A program made the position numbers and the translations under genes. From assembly GCA_009780345.1 (NCBI GenBank), contig WRAG01000011.1:1-58305 (forward strand): a DNA stretch of 58,305 bases, written 5' to 3'. This document shows, piece by piece, positions 23,993-33,119 of this stretch (position 1 is the first letter of the stretch; each line of letters opens with the position of its first letter). The notes beneath the pieces are model-generated. The model saw only the letters and a program-made list of their open reading frames with translations, had not been told where the DNA came from and searched no databases. This DNA is from Oscillospiraceae bacterium (GTDB lineage: Bacteria > Bacillota > Clostridia > Monoglobales > WRAG01).

Positions 23993-24022
23993 TAAAAAAA
24001 CCGCCTTTAGGCGGTTTTTTTT
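23993..24022. terminator. Rho-independent terminator
   Basis: AAAAAAACCGCC-TTTA-GGCGGTTTTTTTT between the kinase and the convergent rqcP gene. Confidence 0.92.
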
Positions 24023-24263
24023 AATTCACTTCTTCGTATAACGCGGGCGCGTCAGCTTTCTGAACAGTATTTTTCACATCCAAAACTCGAATTTTAAGCG
24101 TTTTCTCGCCAAATCGAATTTCCAAAATATCGTCAGGCTTAACCTCATACGATGCTTTGGCGGCTTTACCGTTCACTACCACTCGCCCACCGTCGCACGC
24201 CTCGTTCGCAACCGTGCGGCGCTTGATTATCCGCGAAACTTTCAGATACTTATCTAATCTCAT
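24021..24263 (-). CDS. rqcP: S4-domain RNA-binding protein RqcP (YabO)
   Basis: The 80-aa S4 protein has the signature MRLDKYLKVSRIIKRRTVANEACDGGRVVVNGK. The product assists RqcH in C-terminal alanine tailing of stalled nascent chains on 50S subunits (ribosome-associated quality control). The ribosome site AAAGGAA is preceded by the hairpin TAGGGCATCGCCCTA (24281-24295), also found just upstream of rapZ and dnaE. Confidence 0.88.
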   Translation of the reverse strand: MRLDKYLKVSRIIKRRTVANEACDGGRVVVNGKAAKASYEVKPDDILEIRFGEKTLKIRVLDVKNTVQKADAPALYEEVN

Positions 24264-25014
24264 AGGATTGTTCCTTTCGTTAGGGCGATGCCCTATGACC
24301 CTTTTGTCGCCGCTACGGCGACAGACTTTGCGGCGGCTGCCGCATAGCGATAAGGGTGTTATCGAACACCCTTATCAATCCCCGGTAACGACAGCCCGCA
24401 CGAAGTGCGTGGCAATCACCTTGCGCCGTTTCCACGGCGGTTTTTGCCGAATCAATTTTTTAACAAAAAATGATGAAACTCCTCGCACAAGACGCTTCGG
24501 AGGGCTAAATTTCTAAGCAGTAAACTACTAAGAAATTTATGCCAAACTTGCGGCGGCGGTCAACCGCAACAAATCACACATCGTCAAAAAACGACTCGTG
24601 TTCTTTGGCAGTTTTCACAGGGGTGTCGTTAGCGAAAACAAGTTTTCGACGACACTCCCAAAGCCGCAATCTTGATTTAAGGCGGCGTTTTATCTCGCTA
24701 ATCTTTCCGCGAATGCGGCTCGTTAACCCCGCTTTTCTGTCGCCGCTCGCGACACAAATCGCGTGGTTTGTAAATGAGACTTAGTTTTGCTGTTTTTTGC
24801 AAAACTCTAGTCGAATTATCCAGTGAGCAAAGCGAGTCGGGAAAGCTTTTTCTTTCATTCGTTCGTTTCAACACGTATTTTGTGTTCCATTACATTATGC
24901 CGTTTCCTCGGCGGTTTTCGCCGAATCAGTAACATTCGCCCTCGTGACGGGCCCGAAAAAGCCACGCGCCCATAGGCGCAAACCCTGCAGAGTCTTAGCT
25001 ATAATAAAGTATGA
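24264..25014. repeat. Mosaic palindromic repeat block
   Basis: No gene is seen. Modules: 24281-24295 (TAGGGCATCGCCCTA on the minus strand), 24346-24372 (AAGGGTGTTATCGAACACCCTT), about 24420-24450 and 24900-24935 (two copies of a CCGTTTCC...CGGCGG...GCCGAATCA module), 24700-24735 (reverse copy of the module at 29403, 38341 and 43430), 24812-24845 (copy of 84-123). Open frames here are artefacts of the repeats. Confidence 0.75.
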
Positions 25015-27105
25015 TTATTCCTCTATAATCCTGCGGAGATTAATCCTACCCATCTTGTCAATTTCCATAACCTCAACCTTAATCTCGTCGCCCTCTTTTA
25101 CAACGTCGGTAACCTTCTCAACCCGACCTTTCGCAAGCTTCGAAATATGCACAAGTCCGTCTTTGCCCGGCAGAATTTCAACAAACGCGCCGAAATCCAT
25201 AATTCGCACAACTTTTCCGTCATAAATTTCGCCCGGTTCCGGCTCTTTAACGATACCTTGGATAATTTGTAGCGCTTTCTCGCCCGCCTCAGGATTAACC
25301 GCAGCGATAAACACTTTACCAACCGGCCCATCTTCCACAACGTCAATTTTCACGCCGGTATCAGCGATAATTTTCTTAATCACCGCACCCTGCTTGCCGA
25401 TAACGTCAGAAATTTTGTCCGCCGGAATCTCAATATTGATAATCTTCGGCGCGTATTGCGAAATCTCCGGACGCGGCGCGCCAATCGCCGGAAGCATAAT
25501 CTCGTCAAGGATATAATATCTCGCGTCACGCGTTTGCGTCAACGCGGTTTTGATAATCTCCGGTGTCAATCCATCGGTTTTCAAGTCCATTTGGATTGAA
25601 GTTATCCCCTTTTTCGTTCCCGCAACTTTAAAGTCCATATCGCCGAAAAAGTCTTCCAAACCTTGAATATCAACCATCGTGGTGAATTTTCCATCACCTT
25701 CGTCAATCAATCCAACCGAAATTCCCGCAACCGGCGCGGAAATCGGAACGCCCGCATCCATAAGCGCAAGCGTGCTTCCGCACACCGCGCCTTGCGACGT
25801 CGAACCGTTCGAGCTTAAAATCTCGGACACCAAACGAATCGCATATGGAAAATCATCCTCACTCGGCAAAACCGGCTCCAACGACTTCTCCGCAAGCGCG
25901 CCATGTCCGATGTCTCGGCGGCTCGGCCCACGCGACGGACGCGTTTCGCCAACGCTGTACGACGGGAAATTATAGTGGTGCATATATCGCTTATACTCTT
26001 CGTCGTCAAGCCCGTCAAGCAACTGATTCTCACGCAAAGGCGCAAGTGTCGCAACCGTCAAACACTGCGTTTGACCGCGCGCGAACAGCCCGCTTCCGTG
26101 CGTTCGCGGCAATAATCCAACTTCCGCCGTAAGCGGACGAAGATCGTTCATACCACGGCCGTCAACACGCTTGCCTTGAACCAACCAAGCGCGCACAATC
26201 GCCTTTTGCAGCTGATACAAACACTCGCCGATCGCCTTGTCAAATTCCTCTTTCGGATACGTTTCCGCGAAATTTTCGTAAACTTTGTCGTAAACAACAA
26301 CCAATCGCTCGTCACGCACGGTTTTATCGTCGGTGTCAAGCGCTTCTTTCACCATCTCTTCCGCGAATGCGCGAATCGCCTCGTACATCTCGGCGTCAAC
26401 GTCCATAGAAGTATATGTGTACTTCGGTTTCCCGATTTCATCGACAATTCCTTGAATAAAATCGCAAAGCTTCTTAATTTCCTCATGCGCAAGCATAATC
26501 GCGTCGTACATAACATCCTCAGGCACTTCGCTCGCGCCCGCTTCAATCATAACAACCTTATTTTTCGACCCCGAAACGTTCAAAGTCAGCGTGCTTTTCT
26601 TACGCTGCTCGTCATTCGGGTTTACAACAAGCTCGCCGTCAACATAACCGACATAAACCGCCGCAATCGGGCCGTTAAACGGAATGTCCGACACAGCGAT
26701 CGCGACGCTTGAACCGATCATCGCGCAAAACTCCGGCGAATTATCCTGCTCAACCGACAAAACGGTGGAAACAATCGCAACGTCGTTGCGCAAATCTTTC
26801 GGAAACAGCGGACGCATAGGACGGTCGATTACGCGGCTCGTTAGAACCGCTTTCTCGCTCGGTCGTCCCTCACGGCGCATAAAGCTTCCCGGAATTTTCC
26901 CTACCGCGTAAAGCCGCTCTTCATAGTCAACGCTCAACGGGAAATAATCAAGTCCCTCGCGAGGCTTGTCCGACGACGTTGCCGCCGTAACAACAACGGT
27001 ATCACCATACCGAACCAATACAGAACCGTTCGCAAGACCGGCAACTTTGCCGAACTCAAGGCTTAATTCCCGCCCCGCAACCATAGTTTTATAAATCTTA
27101 GTCAT
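25015..27105 (-). CDS. pnp: Polyribonucleotide nucleotidyltransferase (PNPase)
   Basis: The 696-aa phosphorolytic 3'-to-5' exoribonuclease is a core part of RNA turnover. Two RNase PH domains (about 10-145 and 320-460; LPRTHGSGLFARGQTQCL in the second) are separated by a helical linker. A KH domain (about 552-605, with VIGKQGAVIKKI) and an S1 domain (620-690, GEIYDGKVVRIMDFGAFVEI) follow. Full length. rpsO lies directly upstream, as in most bacteria. Confidence 0.98.
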   Translation of the reverse strand: MTKIYKTMVAGRELSLEFGKVAGLANGSVLVRYGDTVVVTAATSSDKPREGLDYFPLSVDYEERLYAVGKIPGSFMRREGRPSEKAVLTSRVIDRPMRPLFPKDLRNDVAIVSTVLSVEQDNSPEFCAMIGSSVAIAVSDIPFNGPIAAVYVGYVDGELVVNPNDEQRKKSTLTLNVSGSKNKVVMIEAGASEVPEDVMYDAIMLAHEEIKKLCDFIQGIVDEIGKPKYTYTSMDVDAEMYEAIRAFAEEMVKEALDTDDKTVRDERLVVVYDKVYENFAETYPKEEFDKAIGECLYQLQKAIVRAWLVQGKRVDGRGMNDLRPLTAEVGLLPRTHGSGLFARGQTQCLTVATLAPLRENQLLDGLDDEEYKRYMHHYNFPSYSVGETRPSRGPSRRDIGHGALAEKSLEPVLPSEDDFPYAIRLVSEILSSNGSTSQGAVCGSTLALMDAGVPISAPVAGISVGLIDEGDGKFTTMVDIQGLEDFFGDMDFKVAGTKKGITSIQMDLKTDGLTPEIIKTALTQTRDARYYILDEIMLPAIGAPRPEISQYAPKIINIEIPADKISDVIGKQGAVIKKIIADTGVKIDVVEDGPVGKVFIAAVNPEAGEKALQIIQGIVKEPEPGEIYDGKVVRIMDFGAFVEILPGKDGLVHISKLAKGRVEKVTDVVKEGDEIKVEVMEIDKMGRINLRRIIEE

Positions 27106-27312
27106 ATTTTTTCTCCTTTTTTTATCACTTCGGTAAACGCGTAACCTTGTAGCGGCATTCTGCCGCCCACCGGTTTAGGCATTTCCTTTTCTCAGGCGGC
27201 ATTCTGCCGCCCGGCGATTTAGACGTTTCCTTTTTTTTGGGCGGCATTCTGCCGCCCTTACATACACAATATACAAAGTGCAGAGTACAAATTGTACTCT
27301 GCACTCTTGTTA
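27106..27312. repeat. GCGGCATTCTGCCGCC repeats between pnp and rpsO
   Basis: Three tandem-like copies of GCGGCATTCTGCCGCCC lie at about 27152, 27199 and 27241, with similar spacers (GGCGATTTAGACGTTTCC). 27276-27305 pairs AGTGCAGAGTACAA with TTGTACTCTGCACT, a hairpin that may terminate or attenuate rpsO transcription. Confidence 0.75.
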
Positions 27313-27576
27313 TTAATGCCTCAAACCAAGTCGCTCAATCAATTTTCTGTATCTTTCGATATCAGTTTTCGTCAAATAATTAAGGAAACTACGTCGCACC
27401 CCAACCATTTTCAGCAATCCACGTCTTGAATGGTGGTCTTTCTTGTGCGTTTGCAAATGCTCGTTCAAATGATTAATTCTGTAAGTCAGCAGAGCAACCT
27501 GCACCTCGGGAGAACCCGTATCCCCTTCATGAGTAGCGTATTCCTTGATAATTGATTCTTTTACTTCTTTTCGCAT
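27313..27576 (-). CDS. rpsO: 30S ribosomal protein S15
   Basis: The 87-aa S15 has the family hallmarks [36 protein letters not shown] and [11 protein letters not shown]. It binds 16S rRNA in the central domain. It lies upstream of pnp on the minus strand, the common order. Confidence 0.98.
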   Translation of the reverse strand: MRKEVKESIIKEYATHEGDTGSPEVQVALLTYRINHLNEHLQTHKKDHHSRRGLLKMVGVRRSFLNYLTKTDIERYRKLIERLGLRH

Positions 27577-27740
27577 ACATCTTTCACCTCACTATTAAAA
27601 TTTTCCTATACTCTGAGTAACAGGCGGGGTGAAAAACCTTCCCCTGCAACCAAGAATATGGAGTAAAGGGCAATTATAACGGCAGCCCGCGCCTAAGCGC
27701 GTGGCAATTACATTATGCCGTTTCAATCGCGCACTTTGCG
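27577..27740 (-). promoter_or_regulatory. Possible structured leader of rpsO
   Basis: In the rpsO leader (minus strand), GCAGGGG and CCCCGC can pair with a bulge, and TACTC-A-GAGTA can form another stem. S15 mRNAs often have autoregulatory leaders. The structure is only suggested. Confidence 0.3.
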
Positions 27741-27790
27741 ATTATATCATATATAATATCCCATGTCAACAACTATTTTCCTACAAATTA

Positions 27791-28204
27791 TTATTGTTCA
27801 AAAACCAGTATCCAATCGATATGCGAACTTCGGGTTGGTGTCCTAAGCCAATATTCTTCGCCGTATTCAATTTCCACGGGATCAATTGAGCGGTTATGAT
27901 AAGTATTATTCTCGTGCCAAAGCGAATCGTCAATTTGTACAATCACAGAATTATCTTGTATTTCTTTTATTGTGATAAAGTGCTCACTATCCGAATGAAG
28001 ACCATCCAACATTATCACATCGCCAAGCCTTACGGCTTGTGTTTTAGTAACGAGAGCCTGCTCAACATGCCGAGTTGTTCGTTGCTCCATAATTGTTAAT
28101 CTTATAGAATCATCATCTGCGGAATTATTGCAACCTATAACAGTAACAATCACAAACAATAAGGCGAACAAGGCACATATCTTTTTTAATATTGAACCTC
28201 TCAT
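27791..28204 (-). CDS. Putative lipoprotein of unknown function
   Basis: The 137-aa protein has signal MRGSILKKICALFALLFVIV followed by lipobox VIGCNNS (Cys near residue 25). The mature region is acidic, about 110 aa, without recognised domain; the middle contains VRLGDVIMLDGLHSDS and the end LRTPTRSSHIDWILVFEQ. It ends in a 200-nt region with no gene. Function unknown. Confidence 0.7.
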   Translation of the reverse strand: MRGSILKKICALFALLFVIVTVIGCNNSADDDSIRLTIMEQRTTRHVEQALVTKTQAVRLGDVIMLDGLHSDSEHFITIKEIQDNSVIVQIDDSLWHENNTYHNRSIDPVEIEYGEEYWLRTPTRSSHIDWILVFEQ

Positions 28205-28225
28205 ATTAGCCTCCCAAAATATAAC

Positions 28226-29182
28226 TTATTTATTCTTCATCGCAATCGCCGCTTTCGCTTGTTTCGCAATGTCTTCCGCCGTCAAACCGTACATTTTCAA
28301 CAGTTCGTTCGGTTTTCCGCTTCTGCCGAACACGTCCTGCGTTCCGATTCGCGTTACGGGAACGGGGTGATTCGCCGCGACAACTTCGCAAACCGCGCTT
28401 CCCAAGCCGCCGAGGACATTATGCTCTTCCGCCGTTACAATCGCGCCGGTCTCTTTCGCCGCTTTTGTAATAATGTCGGCGTCAATCGGCTTGATAGTAT
28501 GAATATTGATAACCCGCGCCGAAATTCCGTCCGCGGCAAGCAACTCGCGTGCTTCCAAAGCCGCGCCAATCATAAGCCCCGTACCGATTAGCGTCACATC
28601 GCTTCCGTCTGCGAGCAAAACGCCCTTGCCAATCTCGAATTTGTATGTAGCCTCGTCGTAAATCACGGGCACAGGAAGCCTGCCGAACCTTAAATACACC
28701 GGTCCGTTATGCTCCGCCGCCGCTTTAACCGCAAGTCGCGCCTCAACGTCGTCGGCAGGGTTAATAATCACCATATTCGGTATGGTTCGCATAATTCCGA
28801 TATCTTCCAAACACTGGTGCGTCGCGCCGTCCTCGCCAACCGACACCCCCGCGTGCGTCGCGCCGATTTTAACGTTCAAATTCGGATATCCGATGGAATT
28901 TCGAATCTGCTCGAACGCCCGACCGGCGGCAAACATAGCAAACGAACTCGCGAACACAACTTTTCCGCAAGTCGCAAGCCCCGCCGCGACCGACATCATA
29001 TTCCCCTCCGCGATTCCCGCGTTTATGAATCGCTCGGGATATTTTTTCAAGAAAACTTCGGTTTTTGTCGATTTCGACAAATCCGCGTCGAGGACAAGTA
29101 CGTTTTCGTTCACCGCGCCAAGTTCGGTAAGCGCGTTTCCGTAACTTTCGCGGGTTGCGATAGGTTTTTTCATTTCACTCAT
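28226..29182 (-). CDS. Transketolase, C-terminal subunit
   Basis: The 318-aa pyrimidine-binding and C-terminal half of a split transketolase (pentose phosphate pathway) has ATRESYGNALTELGAVNENVLVLDADLSKST and GATHAGVSVGEDGATHQ. The start is ATG at 29182 (MSEMKKPIA), with AAAGGATG 8 nt upstream; an upstream in-frame ATG (29233) has none. The N-terminal half is at 29749-30567, separated by a repeat block of about 565 bp. Confidence 0.93.
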   Translation of the reverse strand: MSEMKKPIATRESYGNALTELGAVNENVLVLDADLSKSTKTEVFLKKYPERFINAGIAEGNMMSVAAGLATCGKVVFASSFAMFAAGRAFEQIRNSIGYPNLNVKIGATHAGVSVGEDGATHQCLEDIGIMRTIPNMVIINPADDVEARLAVKAAAEHNGPVYLRFGRLPVPVIYDEATYKFEIGKGVLLADGSDVTLIGTGLMIGAALEARELLAADGISARVINIHTIKPIDADIITKAAKETGAIVTAEEHNVLGGLGSAVCEVVAANHPVPVTRIGTQDVFGRSGKPNELLKMYGLTAEDIAKQAKAAIAMKNK

Positions 29183-29233
29183 TCGTATATCATCCTTTCT
29201 TTTTTGCGCCTGCGGCGCGGGGGTTAAAATCAT

Positions 29234-29748
29234 TTTAGGGTATGCCCTAAGGCATTAAAGTCGTCAAGGGTATTATCGAATACCCTTAACAAACCCCGAA
29301 AAACTTTGACGGCAAAGTTTTATCAAACCGTCGCCTACTATGCCGCCGACCCACACAAAAAACGCGCGGGTACCCCGCCTGGCATGAGGGCGACACAAGA
29401 TAGCGAACCGCATTCGCGGAAAGACTAGTGTGTACGAACGCCGTTTAGTCAAGCTTGCGGCTTTTGCCGCCGTAGTTGCTTGACTGATACGATTATGTTT
29501 GCAGTCCTCATATAGCGGCGCGCTTTTAATAGCGCGTTTGCGCCGCAAGTTTTGATAAAACTTTTTTAAAAGTTTTTTGGGGCTTGACAAGGGTTTCAAT
29601 AAACCCTTGTCGCTCTGCGGCAGCTGCCGCAAACGCCCTCGGGACGGACCCGAATCATGGGTTTTTAGGGTGAAACCCTAAAAACCGTGCGGCAACCGCC
29701 GCACATATGCGCTTGTCAGCGCAAGACGGTCTAAGGCGCGGTGCGCCT
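29234..29748. repeat. Mosaic palindromic repeat block between transketolase halves
   Basis: It contains 29235-29250 (TTAGGGTATGCCCTAA), 29270-29290 (AAGGGTATTATCGAATACCCTT), 29400-29425 (GCGAACCGCATTCGCGG), 29514-29548 (GCGGCGCGCTTTTAATAGCGC), 29549-29580 (AACTTTTTTAAAAGTTTT), 29588-29612 (AAGGGTTTCAATAAACCCTT) and 29665-29681. Same module order as in the blocks at 38131, 43228, 46633 and 48825. Confidence 0.8.
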
Positions 29749-30567
29749 TTAACCTAACTCCGCAATCGCCTGCTCGTACTGCTCCTTATTCGGCGCCGCG
29801 CCGTGCCAGCCCGCCTGATTTTCCATAAACGACACGCCTTTGCCCTTCACGCTCTTCGCGATAATCACCGTCGGCTTACCTTTGGCGGTCTCCGCCTCGG
29901 TAACCGCTTTGTCAATCGCCTCAAAGTCGTGCGCATCAGCGATTACAACATTCCAACCGAACGCCGCGAACTTCTCGTCAATCGGACACGGATTCATAAC
30001 TTCTCGAATATCACCGTCAATCTGAAGTCCGTTGAAATCAAGAAACGCGGTAAGGTTGTCCAACTTGTAATGCGCCGCGAACATCGCCGCTTCCCAAACT
30101 TGTCCCTCTTGAAGCTCGCCATCGCCAAGGATTGAATACACTCGATACGATTTCTCGTCAAGTTTCCCCGCAAGCGCCATGCCGCACGCCGCCGAAATCC
30201 CCTGCCCAAGCGAGCCGGTGGACATATCAACACCCGGAACGGTTTTCATATCCGGATGCCCTTGCAAATAGCTGTCGATATGCCGAAACCCTTTGATATC
30301 AGACTTCGGGAGGAAACCTCTCTCCGCCAACGCGCCGTAAAGCGCGGGAGAGCAATGCCCTTTAGACAGCACAAACCTATCCCTGTCAAGGTTTTGCGGA
30401 TTTTTCGGATCAACATTCATCTTGTGCATATAAAGATACGCCAAAATGTCCGAGCATGATAACGATCCGCCCGGATGCCCTGCGCCTGCTGAATATATTG
30501 CCTCAAGCAACATTTTCCGAATGTTCGCCGCGGAAATTTTTAGTTGATTTACGTCTAGCCGTTGCAT
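29749..30567 (-). CDS. Transketolase, N-terminal subunit
   Basis: The 272-aa thiamine-diphosphate-binding half has GHPGGSLSCSDILAYLYM, SKGHCSPALYGALAERG, and the TPP motif GDGELQEGQVWEAAM ... N near FLDFNGLQIDG. Together with the C-terminal subunit it forms a complete transketolase. Split transketolases are common in gut Clostridia. AGGAGTGG site upstream of the ATG. Confidence 0.95.
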   Translation of the reverse strand: MQRLDVNQLKISAANIRKMLLEAIYSAGAGHPGGSLSCSDILAYLYMHKMNVDPKNPQNLDRDRFVLSKGHCSPALYGALAERGFLPKSDIKGFRHIDSYLQGHPDMKTVPGVDMSTGSLGQGISAACGMALAGKLDEKSYRVYSILGDGELQEGQVWEAAMFAAHYKLDNLTAFLDFNGLQIDGDIREVMNPCPIDEKFAAFGWNVVIADAHDFEAIDKAVTEAETAKGKPTVIIAKSVKGKGVSFMENQAGWHGAAPNKEQYEQAIAELG

Positions 30568-30847
30568 ACAACCACTCCTTATTTTAATTAGGAATCATAC
30601 CCTTAAAACAGTATTGATATATGACAATCCCCCGCCCTATCGGGCACCCCCTTTGCCTAAGGGGGCTTTGGCTTTTAGGCTCCTTTGGCAAAGGCAGATG
30701 GCTGTGGATTTTGCTTTGCAAAATCTTACACCCCTGCACTTTTCGGCTATGGCTTTCCAAAAACGAAAGCCAAGTCTCAAATGAAGCTGTCAGCTACGCT
30801 GACTGAGGATTGTAAAAAACTATTTCAAAAGATAATTCCGTTTTAAT
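30568..30847. repeat. Repeat block
   Basis: It contains the module at 30690-30755 (TGGCTGTGGATTTTGC...CCCCTGCACTTTTCGGCTAT) found also at 46995-47050 and, reversed, at 1-40. It is followed by AAGTCTCAAATG, also at 47070-47090. Confidence 0.7.
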
Positions 30848-32248
30848 TTATCCTATCGTTACTTTTTGGCCTTGCGAGGTGTCTTCAACCGTGATTCCCA
30901 TTGATTTTAGCTTATCACGCAACTCGTCCGACTTCGCCCAGTCTTTGTTCTTCCGAGCCTCGGCGCGCTCGTCGATTAGCGCCTGCGCTTCGGCGGATAC
31001 GCCTTGCTCTTCCGACTTTTGCAAGATTCCCAAAACATCGGCGAGCTCGCGAATCACTTCAAGAGTTTTCGCAATCGCCTCGCCGGACAGGTTTTCGCCT
31101 TGCATATACTTATTCGCCGCCGATACGATATCAAATATTGCCGCAATCGCGTCAGCGGTGTTTAAATCATCTTCCATCGCGTCGATAAACTTCTGTTTGT
31201 TGACATAAACTTCGTCAATATACTTTATGTCAACTTCATTGTTTTTTATGTCAACCGATTTCTGTAAAAATTCCAATTTGTTCACGCACGCGTAAATTCT
31301 CTCAAGCGCCGCTTTAGACGATTCCATAACGTCAACGCTGAAACTTATCGGGCTTCGATAATGGGACGACAGCATAAAGAACCGAACCACCTCGTAGCCG
31401 TACTTTTCCGCCACTTCGCGGACGGTGAAGAAATTCCCAAGTGATTTAGACATTTTGCGGTTGTCAACATTGATGTAGCCGTTGTGAATCCAGTAGTTGG
31501 CGAAGGTTTGTCCGTTCGCCGCCTCGCTTTGCGCGATTTCGTTCTCGTGGTGCGGGAACACCAAATCCTTGCCGCCGCTGTGAATATCGATGGTTTTGCC
31601 CAAATATTTGTTCGCCATCGCGCTACACTCGATATGCCAGCCGGGGCGCCCCATGCCCCACGGCGAATCCCACGCGCACTCCTCTCCCTCTTTCTGCTTC
31701 TTCCAAAGGGAGAAATCGGTGGGGTCGCGCTTCACTTCCGCAACGTCAACCCGCGCGCCCGATTCAAGCTCGTCTAACGGCTGGTGCGACAGTTTTCCGT
31801 ACTCCTCGAACTTCTTCGTTGAAAAATAAACATCGCCGTCAACGTTGTACGCGAACCCTTTATCCTCAAGGGTTTTAATAATCTCTATAATGGCGTCGAT
31901 ATTGTCGGTCGCGCGGGGGTGAATGGTCGCCTCACGGATTCCAAGCCCCTTCGCGTCGGTAAAATACTCGGCGATGTACTTATCTGCGATATCTTTGACC
32001 GTCACGCCCTCTTCGTTAGCTTTGTTAAGCAACTTATCGTCAATGTCGGTAAAATTCTGCACAAATTTCACGCCGTATCCTCGGTATTCAAGGTAGCGGC
32101 GCAAAACGTCGAATAATATAAACGGGCGGGCGTTTCCGATATGAAAATAGTTGTATACCGTCGGGCCGCACGAATATATTTTGACCTCATTTTTGTCGAT
32201 AGGGACAAATTCTTCCTTTTTGCGTGTAAGTGTGTTATATAACTTCAG
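30848..32248 (-). CDS. cysS: Cysteinyl-tRNA synthetase (CTG start)
   Basis: The 466-aa class I aminoacyl-tRNA synthetase charges tRNA-Cys. I extend it upstream of the first in-frame ATG: the codons before it read LKLYNTLTRKKEEFV, then CGPTVYNYFHIGNARP, the expected N-terminus with the HIGN signature and a zinc Cys. No ATG, GTG or TTG is in frame there. AGGAGAGG lies 5 nt before a CTG at 32246-32248, which gives the normal family length (ATT one codon before is the other option). KMSKSLGN is intact downstream. A non-canonical start probably limits expression. Confidence 0.9.
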   Translation of the reverse strand: MKLYNTLTRKKEEFVPIDKNEVKIYSCGPTVYNYFHIGNARPFILFDVLRRYLEYRGYGVKFVQNFTDIDDKLLNKANEEGVTVKDIADKYIAEYFTDAKGLGIREATIHPRATDNIDAIIEIIKTLEDKGFAYNVDGDVYFSTKKFEEYGKLSHQPLDELESGARVDVAEVKRDPTDFSLWKKQKEGEECAWDSPWGMGRPGWHIECSAMANKYLGKTIDIHSGGKDLVFPHHENEIAQSEAANGQTFANYWIHNGYINVDNRKMSKSLGNFFTVREVAEKYGYEVVRFFMLSSHYRSPISFSVDVMESSKAALERIYACVNKLEFLQKSVDIKNNEVDIKYIDEVYVNKQKFIDAMEDDLNTADAIAAIFDIVSAANKYMQGENLSGEAIAKTLEVIRELADVLGILQKSEEQGVSAEAQALIDERAEARKNKDWAKSDELRDKLKSMGITVEDTSQGQKVTIG

Positions 32249-32280
32249 AATAACCTCTCCTTTGTTTGAAGAATATGTAG

Positions 32281-32428
32281 GGGCGACATTTTGTCGCCCG
32301 AAAACAATAATTCATACGCTTGCAGGCGACATTTTGCCGCCCGAAAACAATAATTCATACGCTTGCAGGCGACATTTTGCCGCCCGAAAACAATAATTCA
32401 TACGCTTGCGGGCGGCAGAATGCCGCCC
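32281..32428. repeat. 43-bp tandem repeat with GGCGACATTTTGCCGCC units
   Basis: Units begin at 32282, 32325, 32368 and 32411 (period 43). Each has the small inverted repeat GGCGACATTTTGTCGCC or GGCGGCAGAATGCCGCC, then GAAAACAATAATTCATACGC. It lies between cysE and cysS. Confidence 0.9.
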
Positions 32429-33058
32429 CTACTTGTTTTTTATCTCTTGTTTTAACTTTTCAATTTCTTGGCAAAGTCTGCAAATCTCTTGCGATATAGG
32501 GTCGGGGACATTTGCGTGATCGAAATCGACTTTCATGTTGTCCATCTTGACAACCCGCGCGGGAACGCCGACGCATGTGCTGTTCGGCGGAATTTCGGTA
32601 AGTACGACGGCATTTGCCGCGACCTTCGAGTTATCGCCGATTGTAAACGGACCTAAAACCTTCGCGCCGGCGCCGACAAGAACGTTGTTTCCCAATGTAG
32701 GGTGGCGTTTTCCGACGTCTTTTCCGGTGCCGCCGAGGGTTACGCCTTGATAAATGGTGCAACCGTCGCCCACAACGGCGGTTTCGCCGATTACGACGCC
32801 GGTTCCGTGGTCGATAAATACGCATTCGCCGATTACGGCGGCGGGATGGATTTCGATTCCGGTTTTGCGCCTTGCGCGCGCGGCAATCTTATGCGCACGA
32901 AAGGTTTTGCCGGCTTTGTAAAGCTTATGCGCTTTTCGGTGCGCCACTATCGCGCGAACGCCGGGGTAGAACCAAAACACTTGCCAAAACGACGTTGCCG
33001 CGGGGTCTCGTTCCATTGCGGCGACGCATTCTTTTTTTATTGTCTTTATTATTCCCAT
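32429..33058 (-). CDS. cysE: Serine O-acetyltransferase
   Basis: The 209-aa enzyme makes O-acetylserine, the precursor of cysteine. Left-handed beta-helix hexapeptide repeats occupy about residues 70-175 (IHPAAVIGECVFIDHGTGVVIGE, VTLGGTGKDVGKRHPTLGNNVLVGAGA). The catalytic DHGTG and KRHP motifs are present, ending in a C-terminal tail. Adjacent to cysS, which uses cysteine. Confidence 0.95.
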   Translation of the reverse strand: MGIIKTIKKECVAAMERDPAATSFWQVFWFYPGVRAIVAHRKAHKLYKAGKTFRAHKIAARARRKTGIEIHPAAVIGECVFIDHGTGVVIGETAVVGDGCTIYQGVTLGGTGKDVGKRHPTLGNNVLVGAGAKVLGPFTIGDNSKVAANAVVLTEIPPNSTCVGVPARVVKMDNMKVDFDHANVPDPISQEICRLCQEIEKLKQEIKNK

Positions 33059-33119
33059 AAATTTTCACCTCTTACTACTACAATACTCAAAACCGGCTTG
33101 GTTCGTGCCAAATTGCGCG

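Noticed and set aside
32281-32428. CRISPR array
   Set aside because: Units are identical over the full period with no unique spacers and no cas genes nearby.
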